Shown: positions 25,066 through 34,591, numbered from the stretch's first letter. The stretch is 40,334 bases of DNA from Bacteroidota bacterium (GCA_029564935.1 JAKQPD010000179.1:1-40334); one strand, 5' to 3'. Translations and numbers: made by a program. Notes: generated by a model not told the origin, from the sequence alone.

Positions 25066-25133
25066 AGACGCCATACATGGCGTCTCCATAACGGATGGGG
25101 CAAAAAAAGAGACGCCATAAATGGCGTCTCTAC
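25062..25133. repeat. inverted pair of REP-like hairpins (REPIN-like)
   Basis: Hairpin A is AGACGCCAT-AC-ATGGCGTCT (25066-25085). Hairpin B is AGAGACGCCAT-AA-ATGGCGTCTCT (25108-25131). On the minus strand B is preceded by TTGTAG and on the plus strand A by TGTAA, so the pair faces in opposite directions around a 22-bp spacer. GTAG next to a hairpin is the mark of REP sequences moved by RAYT-type transposases. No RAYT gene is in the window. Confidence 0.75.
25102..25131 (-). terminator. intrinsic terminator of the gldN-side transcript
   Basis: Read on the minus strand, an 11-bp stem (25108-25131) is followed by seven T residues (complement of 25102-25108), the form of an intrinsic terminator, 19 bp past the gldN stop. 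On the plus strand the same stem is followed by ACAATTTTT, so it may also stop transcription from the guanylyltransferase gene. A repeat element appears to have been adopted as a bidirectional terminator. Confidence 0.65.
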
Positions 25134-25149
25134 AATTTTTGTTTGTATC

Positions 25150-25977
25150 CTAAAATTCCCACAGATCATGTTCCAGGTTAAATAATTCCTGCTTGAGGCG
25201 GTCGGCCTCGAAAAGTGCGGATTTTCCAACCTGGTATTCACTGATCATTCTGTCGTTGAAAACGTTCGATTCACCAAAGATAATGCTTCCGAATCTCCTT
25301 TGCATAAAAAGGTCGTCGTAGGAGATCCTCTGGGCATCATTATTGCTTATAAATGCTTCCTTCTTTGCAAGGATGTCCCTTACCTCGTCGAATCTTACCC
25401 AGAACAGGGCTTTTCTCAGCGATCTGCCAAGTTCCGAATCATAACCCATATAGTAAGGGCATATTGCTATTATCCTTACATCCAGCCTTCCCAGTTTCTT
25501 GTCAAAGTACCACTCTTCATACACCAGCAGCTGTTTCACCTCCTCGGGTTTGGCCGATTCGGTTATTGTAGAGTCGCGGGTGTTTCCTGCAGCATCGATC
25601 TGTATCTGCTGAACCCGCGTTTCTGCTCCCATCTGTGTTTCGATCTCCTGATATGTAGTCGGTACATTGACATCGATGGCTGAATAGGCTGTAAGGTTGC
25701 CTTTCTTGATCTCATCAAGAAGGATCGTTATAAAGCTCATCCTGCCGTCAAGAGTCGGGGCTGTAGGATAATACAGCGGCTGGTTTATCTTTTCGCGGAG
25801 GTCTATCAGACGGTAATATCTTTTTGACCATACAACATCAGCTTCCCTCAGGTAAGCATATTCTATTTTTTTCGCTTCCGGAATTGATTTCTTGTAAATA
25901 TCGCCGAATGATTGCTGTCCTTCAGCAGTCACCGCAAAAATCAGAATAAAAATTCCAAAAAATATTTTCCTGCTCAT
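25150..25977 (-). CDS. gldN: T9SS protein GldN/PorN
   Basis: Periplasmic component of the type IX secretion system; with the lipoprotein GldK it forms the ring attached to the outer membrane. The 275-aa product has a signal peptide ([20 protein letters not shown], cut before QQ) and the GldN pattern: [20 protein letters not shown], then a conserved [17 protein letters not shown] region and ICPYYMGYD. Length fits the family. Last gene of the sprF-gldKLMN operon, 14 bp after gldM, and it ends at a strong terminator. In Porphyromonas and Flavobacterium, loss of this protein stops T9SS export. Confidence 0.93.
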   Translation of the reverse strand: MSRKIFFGIFILIFAVTAEGQQSFGDIYKKSIPEAKKIEYAYLREADVVWSKRYYRLIDLREKINQPLYYPTAPTLDGRMSFITILLDEIKKGNLTAYSAIDVNVPTTYQEIETQMGAETRVQQIQIDAAGNTRDSTITESAKPEEVKQLLVYEEWYFDKKLGRLDVRIIAICPYYMGYDSELGRSLRKALFWVRFDEVRDILAKKEAFISNNDAQRISYDDLFMQRRFGSIIFGESNVFNDRMISEYQVGKSALFEADRLKQELFNLEHDLWEF

Positions 25978-25991
25978 AATATCGGTCTTTA

Positions 25992-27593
25992 CTAGTCAAT
26001 TTTAAACAACAATGGTGAAAGGTCTACGGTTCTGTTATCAGGACCGACTGCTTTTATATCTTTTATTGTGAGATATTTACCTCTTGTAAGCCTCTTCAGG
26101 AGGTCTTTTTGTTTTTGTGTCAGGGAGCTGGTTGTGCTCGGTTCTTCAAAGTCGCCCATTCTGTCGGTATACAGTATAGAGAAACCTGTGACTTTATACT
26201 GCAGGTCAAAGTCGAAGTCGGGGAGCACTGCAAAAACCCCCTGCTGTGCTGTAGCAACATTTGGAGATATCGATCCTCCGTTTTTTCCTGCGAATCTTGC
26301 TTCAGGCTTTGGAATAGCTTTTACCCTGAACTCTATCGGAGGATATGAGGTTGATCTGCCTCCGGCTTCTGTGGCTGAAACGATGATCTGAACATTCTGT
26401 CCGACCTTTGCAGGTCTGACTGCCCAGTTACCCCTGAAAAACTCACCTCCCGTTCTCTTTACTTTTTCAGTTGAGAAATTGCCATTTACAACTTTTATTT
26501 TAATATTATCCGGACTTACACCCGGTACTGAGACGTCTATAGGATTGGGTATCCCCATATACATAACGTTCATGGCTGTCGGAGAGACCACTACATTAGG
26601 TACTCCTACCGAATAAGTTGCGTTAAAAGGATATTTTATTTCTTCACCTGAAGGTGATTTGAGCATTATAACGCCTCCCCAGGGTTTTGCTCCTACAGAA
26701 GAAGGTTTGACTGTATATATACCTTTCCCTGAATTATCTATGGGAATCTCCTGGTTGCCTACAAGGATCCTTGGTTTCTGAGTGGTATCCATGGCAGAAA
26801 CAAACACCTTTGCCGAATAGGTACCTCCGAGTGTAACATAATTAGCATCCGGAATGACCACTGCTTCGAGTCTGTTGAATTTATAGGAGGCTGCATCGAT
26901 CTGTGAATAAAGATGATTCAGTACCTCTGTCTCAGCGTTTCTGACATCTACCTGCATTTTCGAAAGTACAGTAATTACAGCTACCAGCGGGAGAGCATGG
27001 AATGTAAGATTTTCCCATCTTTCAGGATCTCCTCCCGGGTCTCTTCCATCGTCGGTATTAAGGCTTTTGCGTAATGCTTCTTCAGCTGTGGGATTTTTTC
27101 CCTCGAGAGTTTCAATTAAGAATTCGCGGAAGTCGACTATCATGGTTTTGAGCGCAAAAGCTTTTCCGTTCTCATTTGCTCCTATAAGGATCTGGGACGG
27201 GACGTTGTTTTCATCGATCCTCTTGACCTCATCTATAATAACTTCATTTCCTCTTACAGCAGGAGTGTTTTCATCCCTTTCGGCCACCTTTATAATTTCT
27301 ATTTTGAGCCCCTGCATGTAATTGAATATTTCGTCGGCCCTCTCCTTGATCTCATAAGCCTTTGATTTATAGGCTCCGGCTTTTGTAGGATTTTCGGCCG
27401 CTGCCCTGTCAAACTGCTGGTAAATGAGATTATTTTTTTCACCATAGTTTGCTATGGTAAGGGTAAGGCTGTTATCGACTTTTTTAAATGCCTCCACGGC
27501 TTCTTTTGATACGTTAAGTGCAAGCATGGCGGTAAGCACCAGGTACATCATACCGATCATTTTTTGCCGCGGGGATAACTTTTCGTGAGCCAT
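25992..27593 (-). CDS. gldM: T9SS motor protein GldM/PorM
   Basis: The shaft of the T9SS rotary motor. The 533-aa product has one N-terminal membrane helix (about residues 11-29, [20 protein letters not shown]) that packs with the GldL helices to use the proton gradient. A long periplasmic part follows, with a helical D1 domain (about 35-220) and three beta domains reaching the GldK-GldN ring. The segment [20 protein letters not shown] is nearly invariant in the family. Length agrees with GldM (about 510-530). It is 37 bp after gldL and 14 bp before gldN. Confidence 0.95.
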   Translation of the reverse strand: MAHEKLSPRQKMIGMMYLVLTAMLALNVSKEAVEAFKKVDNSLTLTIANYGEKNNLIYQQFDRAAAENPTKAGAYKSKAYEIKERADEIFNYMQGLKIEIIKVAERDENTPAVRGNEVIIDEVKRIDENNVPSQILIGANENGKAFALKTMIVDFREFLIETLEGKNPTAEEALRKSLNTDDGRDPGGDPERWENLTFHALPLVAVITVLSKMQVDVRNAETEVLNHLYSQIDAASYKFNRLEAVVIPDANYVTLGGTYSAKVFVSAMDTTQKPRILVGNQEIPIDNSGKGIYTVKPSSVGAKPWGGVIMLKSPSGEEIKYPFNATYSVGVPNVVVSPTAMNVMYMGIPNPIDVSVPGVSPDNIKIKVVNGNFSTEKVKRTGGEFFRGNWAVRPAKVGQNVQIIVSATEAGGRSTSYPPIEFRVKAIPKPEARFAGKNGGSISPNVATAQQGVFAVLPDFDFDLQYKVTGFSILYTDRMGDFEEPSTTSSLTQKQKDLLKRLTRGKYLTIKDIKAVGPDNRTVDLSPLLFKID

Positions 27594-27630
27594 TTTGTGG
27601 GAGTTTAGTTAACTAAAACCAATGGTTGCA

Positions 27631-28539
27631 TTATTTAACATTCATTGCGGCAAGCATATTCCCGTATACATTGTTCAGAGCTGCCAGATTATCGTTAAGT
27701 TTTGAAACCTGCTCACGGTATTTCTTTGTATCTCCCGACGATTCGGTAAGATCTTTCATCAGGCTCTGAAGCCCCTGATACAGTGATTCAGATTCTTTAA
27801 TATGATTGTCAGCTCCCTTTTTCTGAAGTTCATAAGAAGCATTGAGGGCAGAAAGGTTTTTATTGAGCGCTTCAAGCTGTTGCTTATATGATTTGCTACC
27901 CTCGTGCATTACGGTGAGGTTATCGGCAATGGTTTTATAGGTAGAGCCTGTTTCGCTGACAACTTTGGTTACCGACTGATATGATTCAGAAAGTTTGCCA
28001 AGTGACTCGGTTGCTCCCTTAATAGTTATGGAATAATCATTGGAAGCCTTTGCAATATCATGCATTGCATTTATATTGGAAGTTGCCTCGCTTAACTTTT
28101 TCATTCCTATTCCCAGGTTATGGAAAAGTTCAGGAGTTATGTCAGCACTTTCAAGCATCTGGTCAAATTTAATGAGTGCTTCAGAGCCTGCACCTCCTCC
28201 GAAGCCACCCCCGCCATAACCTACGGATCCTCCTCTGGCAATAGCATCACGTGCTCTGCCGCTGCCTGAAACAGCAAGTTCATCAGCTCCCTCCTCGGGA
28301 ATGCCTGCAAGTTCGGGGTAGACCAGTGTCCAGTCGATCTCCTCATGTAAAGGTTCAAATGCTGAAAAGAAGAAAATTATAGCTTCAGTTAACAACCCTA
28401 CGGTAAGCATTATACCTGCACCTGCCCAGTGCTGTATTTTAAACAGGGCACCGACAATTACTACGGAGGCGCCAATACCGTACAGTTTTGCCATGAAATT
28501 CTTCCAGCCGCTGCTTTGTACTATTCCTGATAAGCTCAT
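27631..28539 (-). CDS. gldL: T9SS motor protein GldL/PorL
   Basis: Inner-membrane stator-like part of the T9SS motor. Of 302 residues, two membrane helices lie at about 21-37 and 41-62. E52, in the second helix (GLLTEAIIFFF), corresponds to the glutamate needed for proton-driven rotation in studied GldL/PorL proteins. Residues 91-119 form a glycine/serine-rich linker, and the remaining 180 residues are a cytoplasmic coiled coil (SYKQQLEALNKNLSALNASY). This is longer than Flavobacterium GldL (about 215) and close to the Porphyromonas PorL size (about 309). Spacing is 28 bp from gldK and 37 bp to gldM. Confidence 0.94.
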   Translation of the reverse strand: MSLSGIVQSSGWKNFMAKLYGIGASVVIVGALFKIQHWAGAGIMLTVGLLTEAIIFFFSAFEPLHEEIDWTLVYPELAGIPEEGADELAVSGSGRARDAIARGGSVGYGGGGFGGGAGSEALIKFDQMLESADITPELFHNLGIGMKKLSEATSNINAMHDIAKASNDYSITIKGATESLGKLSESYQSVTKVVSETGSTYKTIADNLTVMHEGSKSYKQQLEALNKNLSALNASYELQKKGADNHIKESESLYQGLQSLMKDLTESSGDTKKYREQVSKLNDNLAALNNVYGNMLAAMNVK

Positions 28540-28567
28540 ATACCTGATTATTTAATTATTATTTCAA

Positions 28568-29914
28568 TTATAATTCTGCCCCTATGTAAGATCTGACATT
28601 CCGGAATCCGATATAGGGTTTCGTGGAATCCTGGTATTCATAATCCCTTGTACTTGTCTGAAGGAAGTATGCCACATCTTTCCACGAACCTCCGCGGATC
28701 ACCTTACGTTTCAGAACAGGCGGATCCTGTGGTGTTGCATTATATTCATAATTGGGCTGAAGGTCGTGCTGGAAAATATATGCCGACGGGTGGTAGGCAC
28801 AGCGTGTCCATTCTGCCACATTTCCTGACATATCATATAATCCGTATTCATTAGGTTCATATGATCCTACTTTTCCGGCATAAACATTTCCGTCGTCGAT
28901 ATAATTACCTCTCAGAGGTTTAAAGTTGGCGAGGAAGCATCCTTCATAGTTCCTCGTATATGGGCCGCCCCAGGGGTACATTGACAGATCGAGCCCGCCT
29001 CTGGCAGCATATTCCCATTCGGTTTCGAGAGGGAGCCTGTAGGCCATAACATCAACGACACCGCTTGCCCGCAGGTAACTGTTCATAAAATCTGTCCTCC
29101 AGTGGCTGAAAGCATTTGCCTGATGCCATGAGACACCAACGACAGGATAATCATCAAAGGAGGGATGCCAGAAATAAAGGTCGGCCTGCGGATCATTGAA
29201 TGAATAGGTGAAGTCCCTTATCCAGCAGAGTGTGTCAGGATAAATATTAATAACAATATGTTTGATGAATGAAGAACGGTCCTTGACATCGGTGCGTGTA
29301 CCATCGAGATTTGTCACCTGTCCTTCATAACGGCCGGTATTGTTCTCGTAGTCATATACATATCTTGACTTAGCAGCTGACTGGTAATCGACCCAGTAAT
29401 AGGAATAATTATATTTCCTGACATCGTACTGCTTTCTGCCGTTAAATCTTTCCTCGGGAGGATAATACATCTCTTCGATAACGCTTTGAGTAACCTCTTC
29501 TTCCGGATCGATTTTTTCATCCCAGTTAAGTCTGTTAGGTTCCACTACATTGCCGTCGTCGTCGGTAATGAAATATTCGCGGCCTTCGACACCTGCATTG
29601 CCCAGGTTTGTTCTGAGGATAGAATCGCGTATCCAGTAAACAAACTGGCGGTATTTATTATTAGTAATTTCAGTCTGGTCCATCCAGAAAGCATCGACGG
29701 TTACAGTTCTTGACAGGCTGTTCTGTGCAAATAATGCATCCTGGTCACTCGGGCCCATCGTGAAACTGCCGGCCGGTATGAATGCCATTTCCATCGGCTC
29801 AGGCTCAAAAAACTTTTTTCTGCCGGAAACACCTGTAAGTTCACCTGTATTGGAGGTGCCGCAACCGGTAATAAAGATCAGAATTATCAATAAAAACAAA
29901 ATCGACTTTTTCAT
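28568..29914 (-). CDS. gldK: T9SS lipoprotein GldK/PorK
   Basis: Outer-membrane lipoprotein of the T9SS periplasmic ring. The 448-aa product has a lipobox, ITGC (Cys18), and a domain of the formylglycine-generating-enzyme/SUMF1 fold, with MAFIPAGSFTMGPSD, VSWHQANAFSHWR, YRLPLETEWEYAARGG, GLYDMSGNVAEWT and VIRGGSWKD in order. This fold is used here structurally, as in other GldK proteins, rather than as a sulfatase activator. Length is normal for GldK. It follows sprF/porP by 42 bp. The order porP-gldK-L-M-N matches that in Porphyromonas gingivalis. Confidence 0.94.
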   Translation of the reverse strand: MKKSILFLLIILIFITGCGTSNTGELTGVSGRKKFFEPEPMEMAFIPAGSFTMGPSDQDALFAQNSLSRTVTVDAFWMDQTEITNNKYRQFVYWIRDSILRTNLGNAGVEGREYFITDDDGNVVEPNRLNWDEKIDPEEEVTQSVIEEMYYPPEERFNGRKQYDVRKYNYSYYWVDYQSAAKSRYVYDYENNTGRYEGQVTNLDGTRTDVKDRSSFIKHIVINIYPDTLCWIRDFTYSFNDPQADLYFWHPSFDDYPVVGVSWHQANAFSHWRTDFMNSYLRASGVVDVMAYRLPLETEWEYAARGGLDLSMYPWGGPYTRNYEGCFLANFKPLRGNYIDDGNVYAGKVGSYEPNEYGLYDMSGNVAEWTRCAYHPSAYIFQHDLQPNYEYNATPQDPPVLKRKVIRGGSWKDVAYFLQTSTRDYEYQDSTKPYIGFRNVRSYIGAEL

Positions 29915-29956
29915 ACAGTAGGAAATTAAGATGCAAGTAATTTAAACTTTCATATA

Positions 29957-30901
29957 TTATAAAAACCTGATACTCTTATATTTTGTACGACTTTTACCCA
30001 TGCTGAGGTCAAAGCAGTAATTAACCATGAACTCGTGTGTTCCTGAGGTATTTTTTCTTATGTCCGAAAGAGGGAAATCATAAGCATACCCTACACGGAT
30101 CCCGTTATAAAGTTCTATCCCGGCAATTCCTGTAACAGCATCGCCGGCACGGTATGAAACGCCGCCCCATACTTTCTTATTGTACCGGAGCAGTGTTGTA
30201 ACACTTGCCTGAAATGCCCTGCCGTCACTGAAAGCAAAAACCGAAGGAAGAAGTTCAAGCGACGGATTGGGAAGCTGGATATTATATCCGGCTGTCAGGT
30301 AATAATGTCTTGTAAGATATGGTTCGCCTTTTGAAAATTTGAATTTTGCCTGATTCAGGTGCCTGGCTGACAGACCTGCATAATACTTATCGGTTGTAAA
30401 ATAAACGCCGAGACCTGCATCAAAAACAACAAAGCTTTCCTTGCTCACCGGTATAAGCGGATCCTGGTCGGGCTGGGTGAATCCGTCACCGTTCGGGACC
30501 TGCCATGTGGGATCAAGGGTTTTATTCATTACCCCGAGGCTGACACCGATGCCAAGCTTCCCGCTACCTACATCAAGCAAATAATTATATATACCCGAGA
30601 TATTAATATCTGAATCAAAACCGACCTTATCACTTTCAACCATCAGCCCTATGCCACTCTGTATCTTAAACGGAGAAACAGGTGCACTTATATTGAATGT
30701 TGTCGTTGAGGGAGCCCCTTTGAATCCTATCCATTGCTGTCTGTTGAGGGCTGTTGCACAGATCATCCCCGAACTCCCCGCTATTCCGGGGTTGTAGGTC
30801 AGAGTGCTGAACATATAGTTGCTCGACAGTGGATCCTGTTGTGACCAGGCTGCAAAGCTTATCAGCACTACAAAAAGGAATGTTAATTTAACACTTTTCA
30901 T
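29957..30901 (-). CDS. PorP/SprF family outer-membrane protein
   Basis: Outer-membrane beta-barrel of the PorP/SprF family, a T9SS component that in some species also helps export partner adhesins. The 314-aa product starts MKSVKLTFLFVVLISFAAWS (signal peptide cut before QQDPLSSNYM), then has the family hallmark SSNYMFSTLTYNPGIAGSSG and NRQQWIGFKGAPSTTTFNIS. Later segments (YYAGLSARHLNQAKFKFSKG, GVSYRAGDAVTGIAGIELYN, GYAYDFPLSDI) are typical. I chose the ATG at 30901; a GTG/ATG-like start at 30916 would add MVIIK. It heads the gldKLMN operon, so it is the likely core PorP rather than one of the extra SprF copies. Confidence 0.9.
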   Translation of the reverse strand: MKSVKLTFLFVVLISFAAWSQQDPLSSNYMFSTLTYNPGIAGSSGMICATALNRQQWIGFKGAPSTTTFNISAPVSPFKIQSGIGLMVESDKVGFDSDINISGIYNYLLDVGSGKLGIGVSLGVMNKTLDPTWQVPNGDGFTQPDQDPLIPVSKESFVVFDAGLGVYFTTDKYYAGLSARHLNQAKFKFSKGEPYLTRHYYLTAGYNIQLPNPSLELLPSVFAFSDGRAFQASVTTLLRYNKKVWGGVSYRAGDAVTGIAGIELYNGIRVGYAYDFPLSDIRKNTSGTHEFMVNYCFDLSMGKSRTKYKSIRFL

Positions 30902-30973
30902 TTTAATGATGACCAACAGTAGAGATGCTCGTGCAATTTAATCAGCAAAATAAGTAAAAATCTAAAATGTTAC

Positions 30974-31002
30974 CAAATATATTAAATAACGGATGTTAAC
31001 AA
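30974..31002 (-). promoter_or_regulatory. predicted promoter of the T9SS operon
   Basis: On the minus strand there is TATATTTG (30974-30981), an exact TAnnTTTG, preceded by TTG (31000-31002) at an 18-bp spacer. The start codon is 72 bp downstream. The -33 element lies inside a perfect palindrome AACAAATTTTGTT (30999-31011), which could be a regulator site. The rest of the 203-bp gap (30902-31104) shows no other gene. Confidence 0.5.
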
Positions 31003-31104
31003 ATTTTGTTATTAAACGCACAATAACAATTTTTGTTTCAATGAGAATGTGGTAACTTGTCTGTTAACTGATATTTATTTAATGCCGGTTATCCGGTTAC
31101 TATA

Positions 31105-32274
31105 TCATGATTTGAGCCGGCCGGCTCCTGTAAGCCATCTTTCCGGCACCTCATTTCGGTTTGCTTTAAGGTAATCATCATGTGAACATGCTATGTAAAC
31201 AGGGCCGGCATCGCCGGACGGCAGTTCCATCCACCATCTTTCGGTAAGATTGCTCCTGACGAAAATAAGATCCTCATTCAGGTCGGTTATTTTTACATGA
31301 TATTTAATAAACCTTCCTGAGTTTGTATTGCTGAGGGAAGGTGTTTCATACTGTTTCTGGGAAAATCCTTCAAGAAAGAACCAGATCATCTGAGCCGCAA
31401 GGCTTGCAGTCTGGTTTCTGACATCAAGATCGGGATTTACATCGAATAATCCGAAGACCTTAAGGTTATCTGAGATGCCTGCATATCTTGCCAGCAGGCA
31501 GATTTCCTCGCCATAGAAACCATTCGGGGAGGGCGAGACCGATCCCGGGGCTTCCGATTGTCTGACTGCCGAGATATCAAAAACAGCGGCATCGGAATCC
31601 CTGAACAGGGGTTCGGTAAGGAAAATTGCCTTTCTCACATCTCCTATCCGCAAAAGTTCCGATTTGCGTTTCAGGAACCTGTTAACAACCTGCTGATCAT
31701 TAAGGTAAGACTGATACCCTATATTTATATAATGATCGAAGCTACTTTTATTATTATGTATCAGCGTGCTCAGGTAATTAAATGAATCATTTCCGCTCTT
31801 TTCGCTTACATAATCAATCCTTGAATCAACTGTAAGGAGGGTATATCTGATGTTCATACTGCTCAGAGCTTTATCAAAGGCAAGTGTAAGAGCGCTGCTG
31901 CCCCCTATAATCAAAGGGAAGATATTCTGCTCTGCAAGAAAAATAATTATATCAGTCAGGCCGGCTACAGTATCGTTGAAAGTAGTTCCCTGCTTCATGT
32001 TGCCCAGATCAATGATCTTCAGCTTTCCCGGGATCCTTGCCAGCTTGTAGAGTTCCCTTCTTATGCTGTCGGGCCCTTTAATGGAACCTGTTCCCGGAGA
32101 GTTCCTTCCCTCGGGAACACCAAAAAGAGCAACTTTGAACCTGTCAGGATCCTTCAGGGGATGGTTTTCGGTATGGATCACAATATTGTGCGGAAACCCG
32201 GCCTGAAGTGCCAGAAATTCGAATTCAGGACTTTCAATGCTTACCGGATCAAAATAATCGTTAAGATCTGTCAT
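31105..32274 (-). CDS. arginase-fold protein with missing metal ligands
   Basis: A 389-aa protein of the arginase/agmatinase/formiminoglutamase fold. Family landmarks can be aligned: FGVPEGRNSPGTGSIKGPDSI (near residue 50), IIGGSSALTLAF (near 123; family GGDHS), TVDSRIDYV (near 150; family DAHxD), VFDISAVRQSEAPGSVSP (near 232; family DxDxxDPxxAPG) and FDVNPDLDVRNQTASLAAQM. Of the six usual manganese ligands, three seem lost: His to Ser in GGDH, His to Arg in DAH, and the second Asp of DxD to Ser. It is therefore probably not a working ureohydrolase. It follows topA by 19 bp and precedes the T9SS operon. Role unknown. Confidence 0.72.
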   Translation of the reverse strand: MTDLNDYFDPVSIESPEFEFLALQAGFPHNIVIHTENHPLKDPDRFKVALFGVPEGRNSPGTGSIKGPDSIRRELYKLARIPGKLKIIDLGNMKQGTTFNDTVAGLTDIIIFLAEQNIFPLIIGGSSALTLAFDKALSSMNIRYTLLTVDSRIDYVSEKSGNDSFNYLSTLIHNNKSSFDHYINIGYQSYLNDQQVVNRFLKRKSELLRIGDVRKAIFLTEPLFRDSDAAVFDISAVRQSEAPGSVSPSPNGFYGEEICLLARYAGISDNLKVFGLFDVNPDLDVRNQTASLAAQMIWFFLEGFSQKQYETPSLSNTNSGRFIKYHVKITDLNEDLIFVRSNLTERWWMELPSGDAGPVYIACSHDDYLKANRNEVPERWLTGAGRLKS

Positions 32275-32293
32275 TCTGATTATTTATGAAGAA

Positions 32294-34591
32294 CTATTTT
32301 GTTTTCTTTTCACTCTTTTCAATGATGGCAACACATTCTTCCTTTGTCAGCTTTTCAATATCGGTACCTTTCGGGAGCCTGTAGTTCTTTTTCTCCCTTG
32401 TAAGATAGGGTCCGTATCTTCCGTTCAGAAGCATTATATCCCCGAAATCCTTAAGGACCTTTTTCTTTTCGTTTTCGTCTTTTTCCCTGATTATCTCGAG
32501 CGCTCTTTCGAGTGTAACTGTATATGGATCATCGACTCCTTTCTTAAGGGAGTAGAACTTGTTCCTGTATCTCAGGTAAGGTCCGAATTTTCCTGTGCCG
32601 ACTATTATTTCCGAATCCTCAGCCTGCCCGAGTGAACGCGGAAGGCTGAAGAGACGGAGAGCTTCTTCGAGTGTGATTGTCTCGATGAGCTGGTTGCGGG
32701 TAAGGCTTGCATATCGTGGTTTGGCTCCGTTATCGGCATTCCCGATCTGTGCAACCGGTCCGAACCTGCCCATTCTTACAGTCACCGGCTCCCCTGTTTC
32801 CGGATGATTGCCCAGAACCCTCCCTCCTGTCTGACGGTTTTTCTTTTCAAGGGTGTTCTCCACTGTTTTGTGGAAAGGACCATAGAATTTATGAAGCATC
32901 ACTGTCCATTTCAGCTTGCCGAGAGCGATCTCATCAAACTGTTCTTCGACCTCTGCTGTAAAATTGAAATCGACTATTTCCGGAAAGTTCTCAACCAGAA
33001 AATCATTTACGATCATCCCGATATCCTGAGGGAAAAGTTTGGATTTCTCTTTTCCTGTGATTTCGCTTTTAATTGTTGATGTTATTTTTCCCTTTTCGAG
33101 GGTATATAGTTTTATCTGTCGTTTTTCTCCCGGTCTGTCTTCTTTCAAGACATAGCCCCTGTGCTGGATTGTTGAGATCGTGGGTGCATATGTAGATGGA
33201 CGGCCAATACCAAGTTCTTCAAGCTTTTTGACAAGGCTGGCTTCAGTATATCGTGGTGACGGCTGCGTATATTTCTGAACTGCAGATACTACATTATAAT
33301 AAAGAGGCATATCTTTTTCCACCGGCGGGAGAAGATCCTTTTCCTCATCAGTGTTTTCGGTATCTGTTGATTCTGTATAAACCTTCAGGAATCCGTCAAA
33401 TTTAACAACTTCGCCTGTTGCATTGAATGTAACGGGTGAATTATTCATATTTATTGAAATTGTTGTTTTTTCAACAATTGCATCAGCCATTTGGGATGCG
33501 ATTGTTCTTTTCCAGATCAGGTCGTAAAGCTTTTTTTCATTCTGGTTACCCTGGATTTCCGAATTGTCGGGGTAAGCCGGGCGGATAGCCTCATGTGCTT
33601 CCTGTGCGCCTTTCGATCTGGTCACATACTGTCTGGTTTTAGAATATTTTTCCCCGAATAGGGAAACTATCACTTCACGCGATTTTGCCAGTGCAAGTTT
33701 TGAAAGATTCGTGGAGTCGGTCCTCATGTATGTTATCTTTCCGGCTTCATACAATTTCTGGGCTACAGTCATTGTCTGGGCAACGGAGAAGCCCAGTTTC
33801 CTGTATGCTTCCTGCTGGAGTGTGGATGTTGTGAAGGGAGGTGCCGGAGACCGGGTTCCCGGCTTGACAGTAATTCCTGCAACGGCGAATTGTGCAAGGT
33901 TACACTGCTGAAGGAATTTTTCCGCCTCTTTCTCATCGGGAAATCTTTTGGATGCCTCGGCCCTGATAACTGCAGATTCTTTGATGGTATCACGGGTCCG
34001 GAATAAAGAAGTTACCCTGTATGAGGATTCAGGTTTGAAGGAGATGATCTCCCGTTCGCGGTCGACAATAAGTCTTACAGCGACCGATTGTACTCTCCCG
34101 GCAGAAAGTGACGGCTGAACCTTTTTCCAGAGGACAGGTGATATTTCAAACCCGACCAGCCGGTCGAGGATACGTCTGGCCTGCTGGGAGTTGACAAGGT
34201 TCATGTCGATCTTCCTCGGATTCTCAACCGCTGAAGCGATGGCATCTTTCGTTATTTCGTGGAATACTATCCTGCGGGTTGTTTCAAGATCCAGGCCGAG
34301 GACACCTGCAACATGCCATGCTATGGCTTCCCCTTCGCGGTCCTCATCAGATGCGATCCAGATATTTTTTGCATCTTTGGCAGCCTTTCGCAATTCATTT
34401 ACTACCTTGACTTTATCCTGAGGGATCTCATATTCGGGCCTGAAATCTTTTTCAATATCTATCCCGAGGTTTTTCTTTGCCAGATCCCTTATATGACCGA
34501 AGCTGGACACAACACGAAAATCTTTTCCAAGGAACTTCTCGATGGTTTTAGCTTTAGCCGGTGATTCAACAATTACAAGGTTTTCGACCAT
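32294..34591 (-). CDS. topA: DNA topoisomerase I
   Basis: Type IA topoisomerase that relaxes negative supercoils. The 765-aa protein has the Toprim domain (LVIVESPAKAKTIEKFLG at residues 5-22; SDEDREGEAIAWH near 80) and the catalytic tyrosine in GKITYMRTDSTN (about Y286). The LGIGRPSTYAPTISTIQHRG stretch is typical. In place of zinc fingers, the C-terminus has three repeats of the type MGRFGPVAQIG, GTGKFGPYLRYR and LNGRYGPYLTR, as usual in Bacteroidota topA. Length is normal. Its start is divergent from the penicillin-binding protein gene with 122 bp between ATGs. Only imperfect -7-like sequences are seen for it. Confidence 0.96.
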   Translation of the reverse strand: MVENLVIVESPAKAKTIEKFLGKDFRVVSSFGHIRDLAKKNLGIDIEKDFRPEYEIPQDKVKVVNELRKAAKDAKNIWIASDEDREGEAIAWHVAGVLGLDLETTRRIVFHEITKDAIASAVENPRKIDMNLVNSQQARRILDRLVGFEISPVLWKKVQPSLSAGRVQSVAVRLIVDREREIISFKPESSYRVTSLFRTRDTIKESAVIRAEASKRFPDEKEAEKFLQQCNLAQFAVAGITVKPGTRSPAPPFTTSTLQQEAYRKLGFSVAQTMTVAQKLYEAGKITYMRTDSTNLSKLALAKSREVIVSLFGEKYSKTRQYVTRSKGAQEAHEAIRPAYPDNSEIQGNQNEKKLYDLIWKRTIASQMADAIVEKTTISINMNNSPVTFNATGEVVKFDGFLKVYTESTDTENTDEEKDLLPPVEKDMPLYYNVVSAVQKYTQPSPRYTEASLVKKLEELGIGRPSTYAPTISTIQHRGYVLKEDRPGEKRQIKLYTLEKGKITSTIKSEITGKEKSKLFPQDIGMIVNDFLVENFPEIVDFNFTAEVEEQFDEIALGKLKWTVMLHKFYGPFHKTVENTLEKKNRQTGGRVLGNHPETGEPVTVRMGRFGPVAQIGNADNGAKPRYASLTRNQLIETITLEEALRLFSLPRSLGQAEDSEIIVGTGKFGPYLRYRNKFYSLKKGVDDPYTVTLERALEIIREKDENEKKKVLKDFGDIMLLNGRYGPYLTREKKNYRLPKGTDIEKLTKEECVAIIEKSEKKTK

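Noticed and set aside
28568-29914. Sulfatase-activating formylglycine-generating enzyme
   Set aside because: The fold is the same, but the lipobox and the gldL-gldM-gldN context identify it as GldK, in which the fold is structural.
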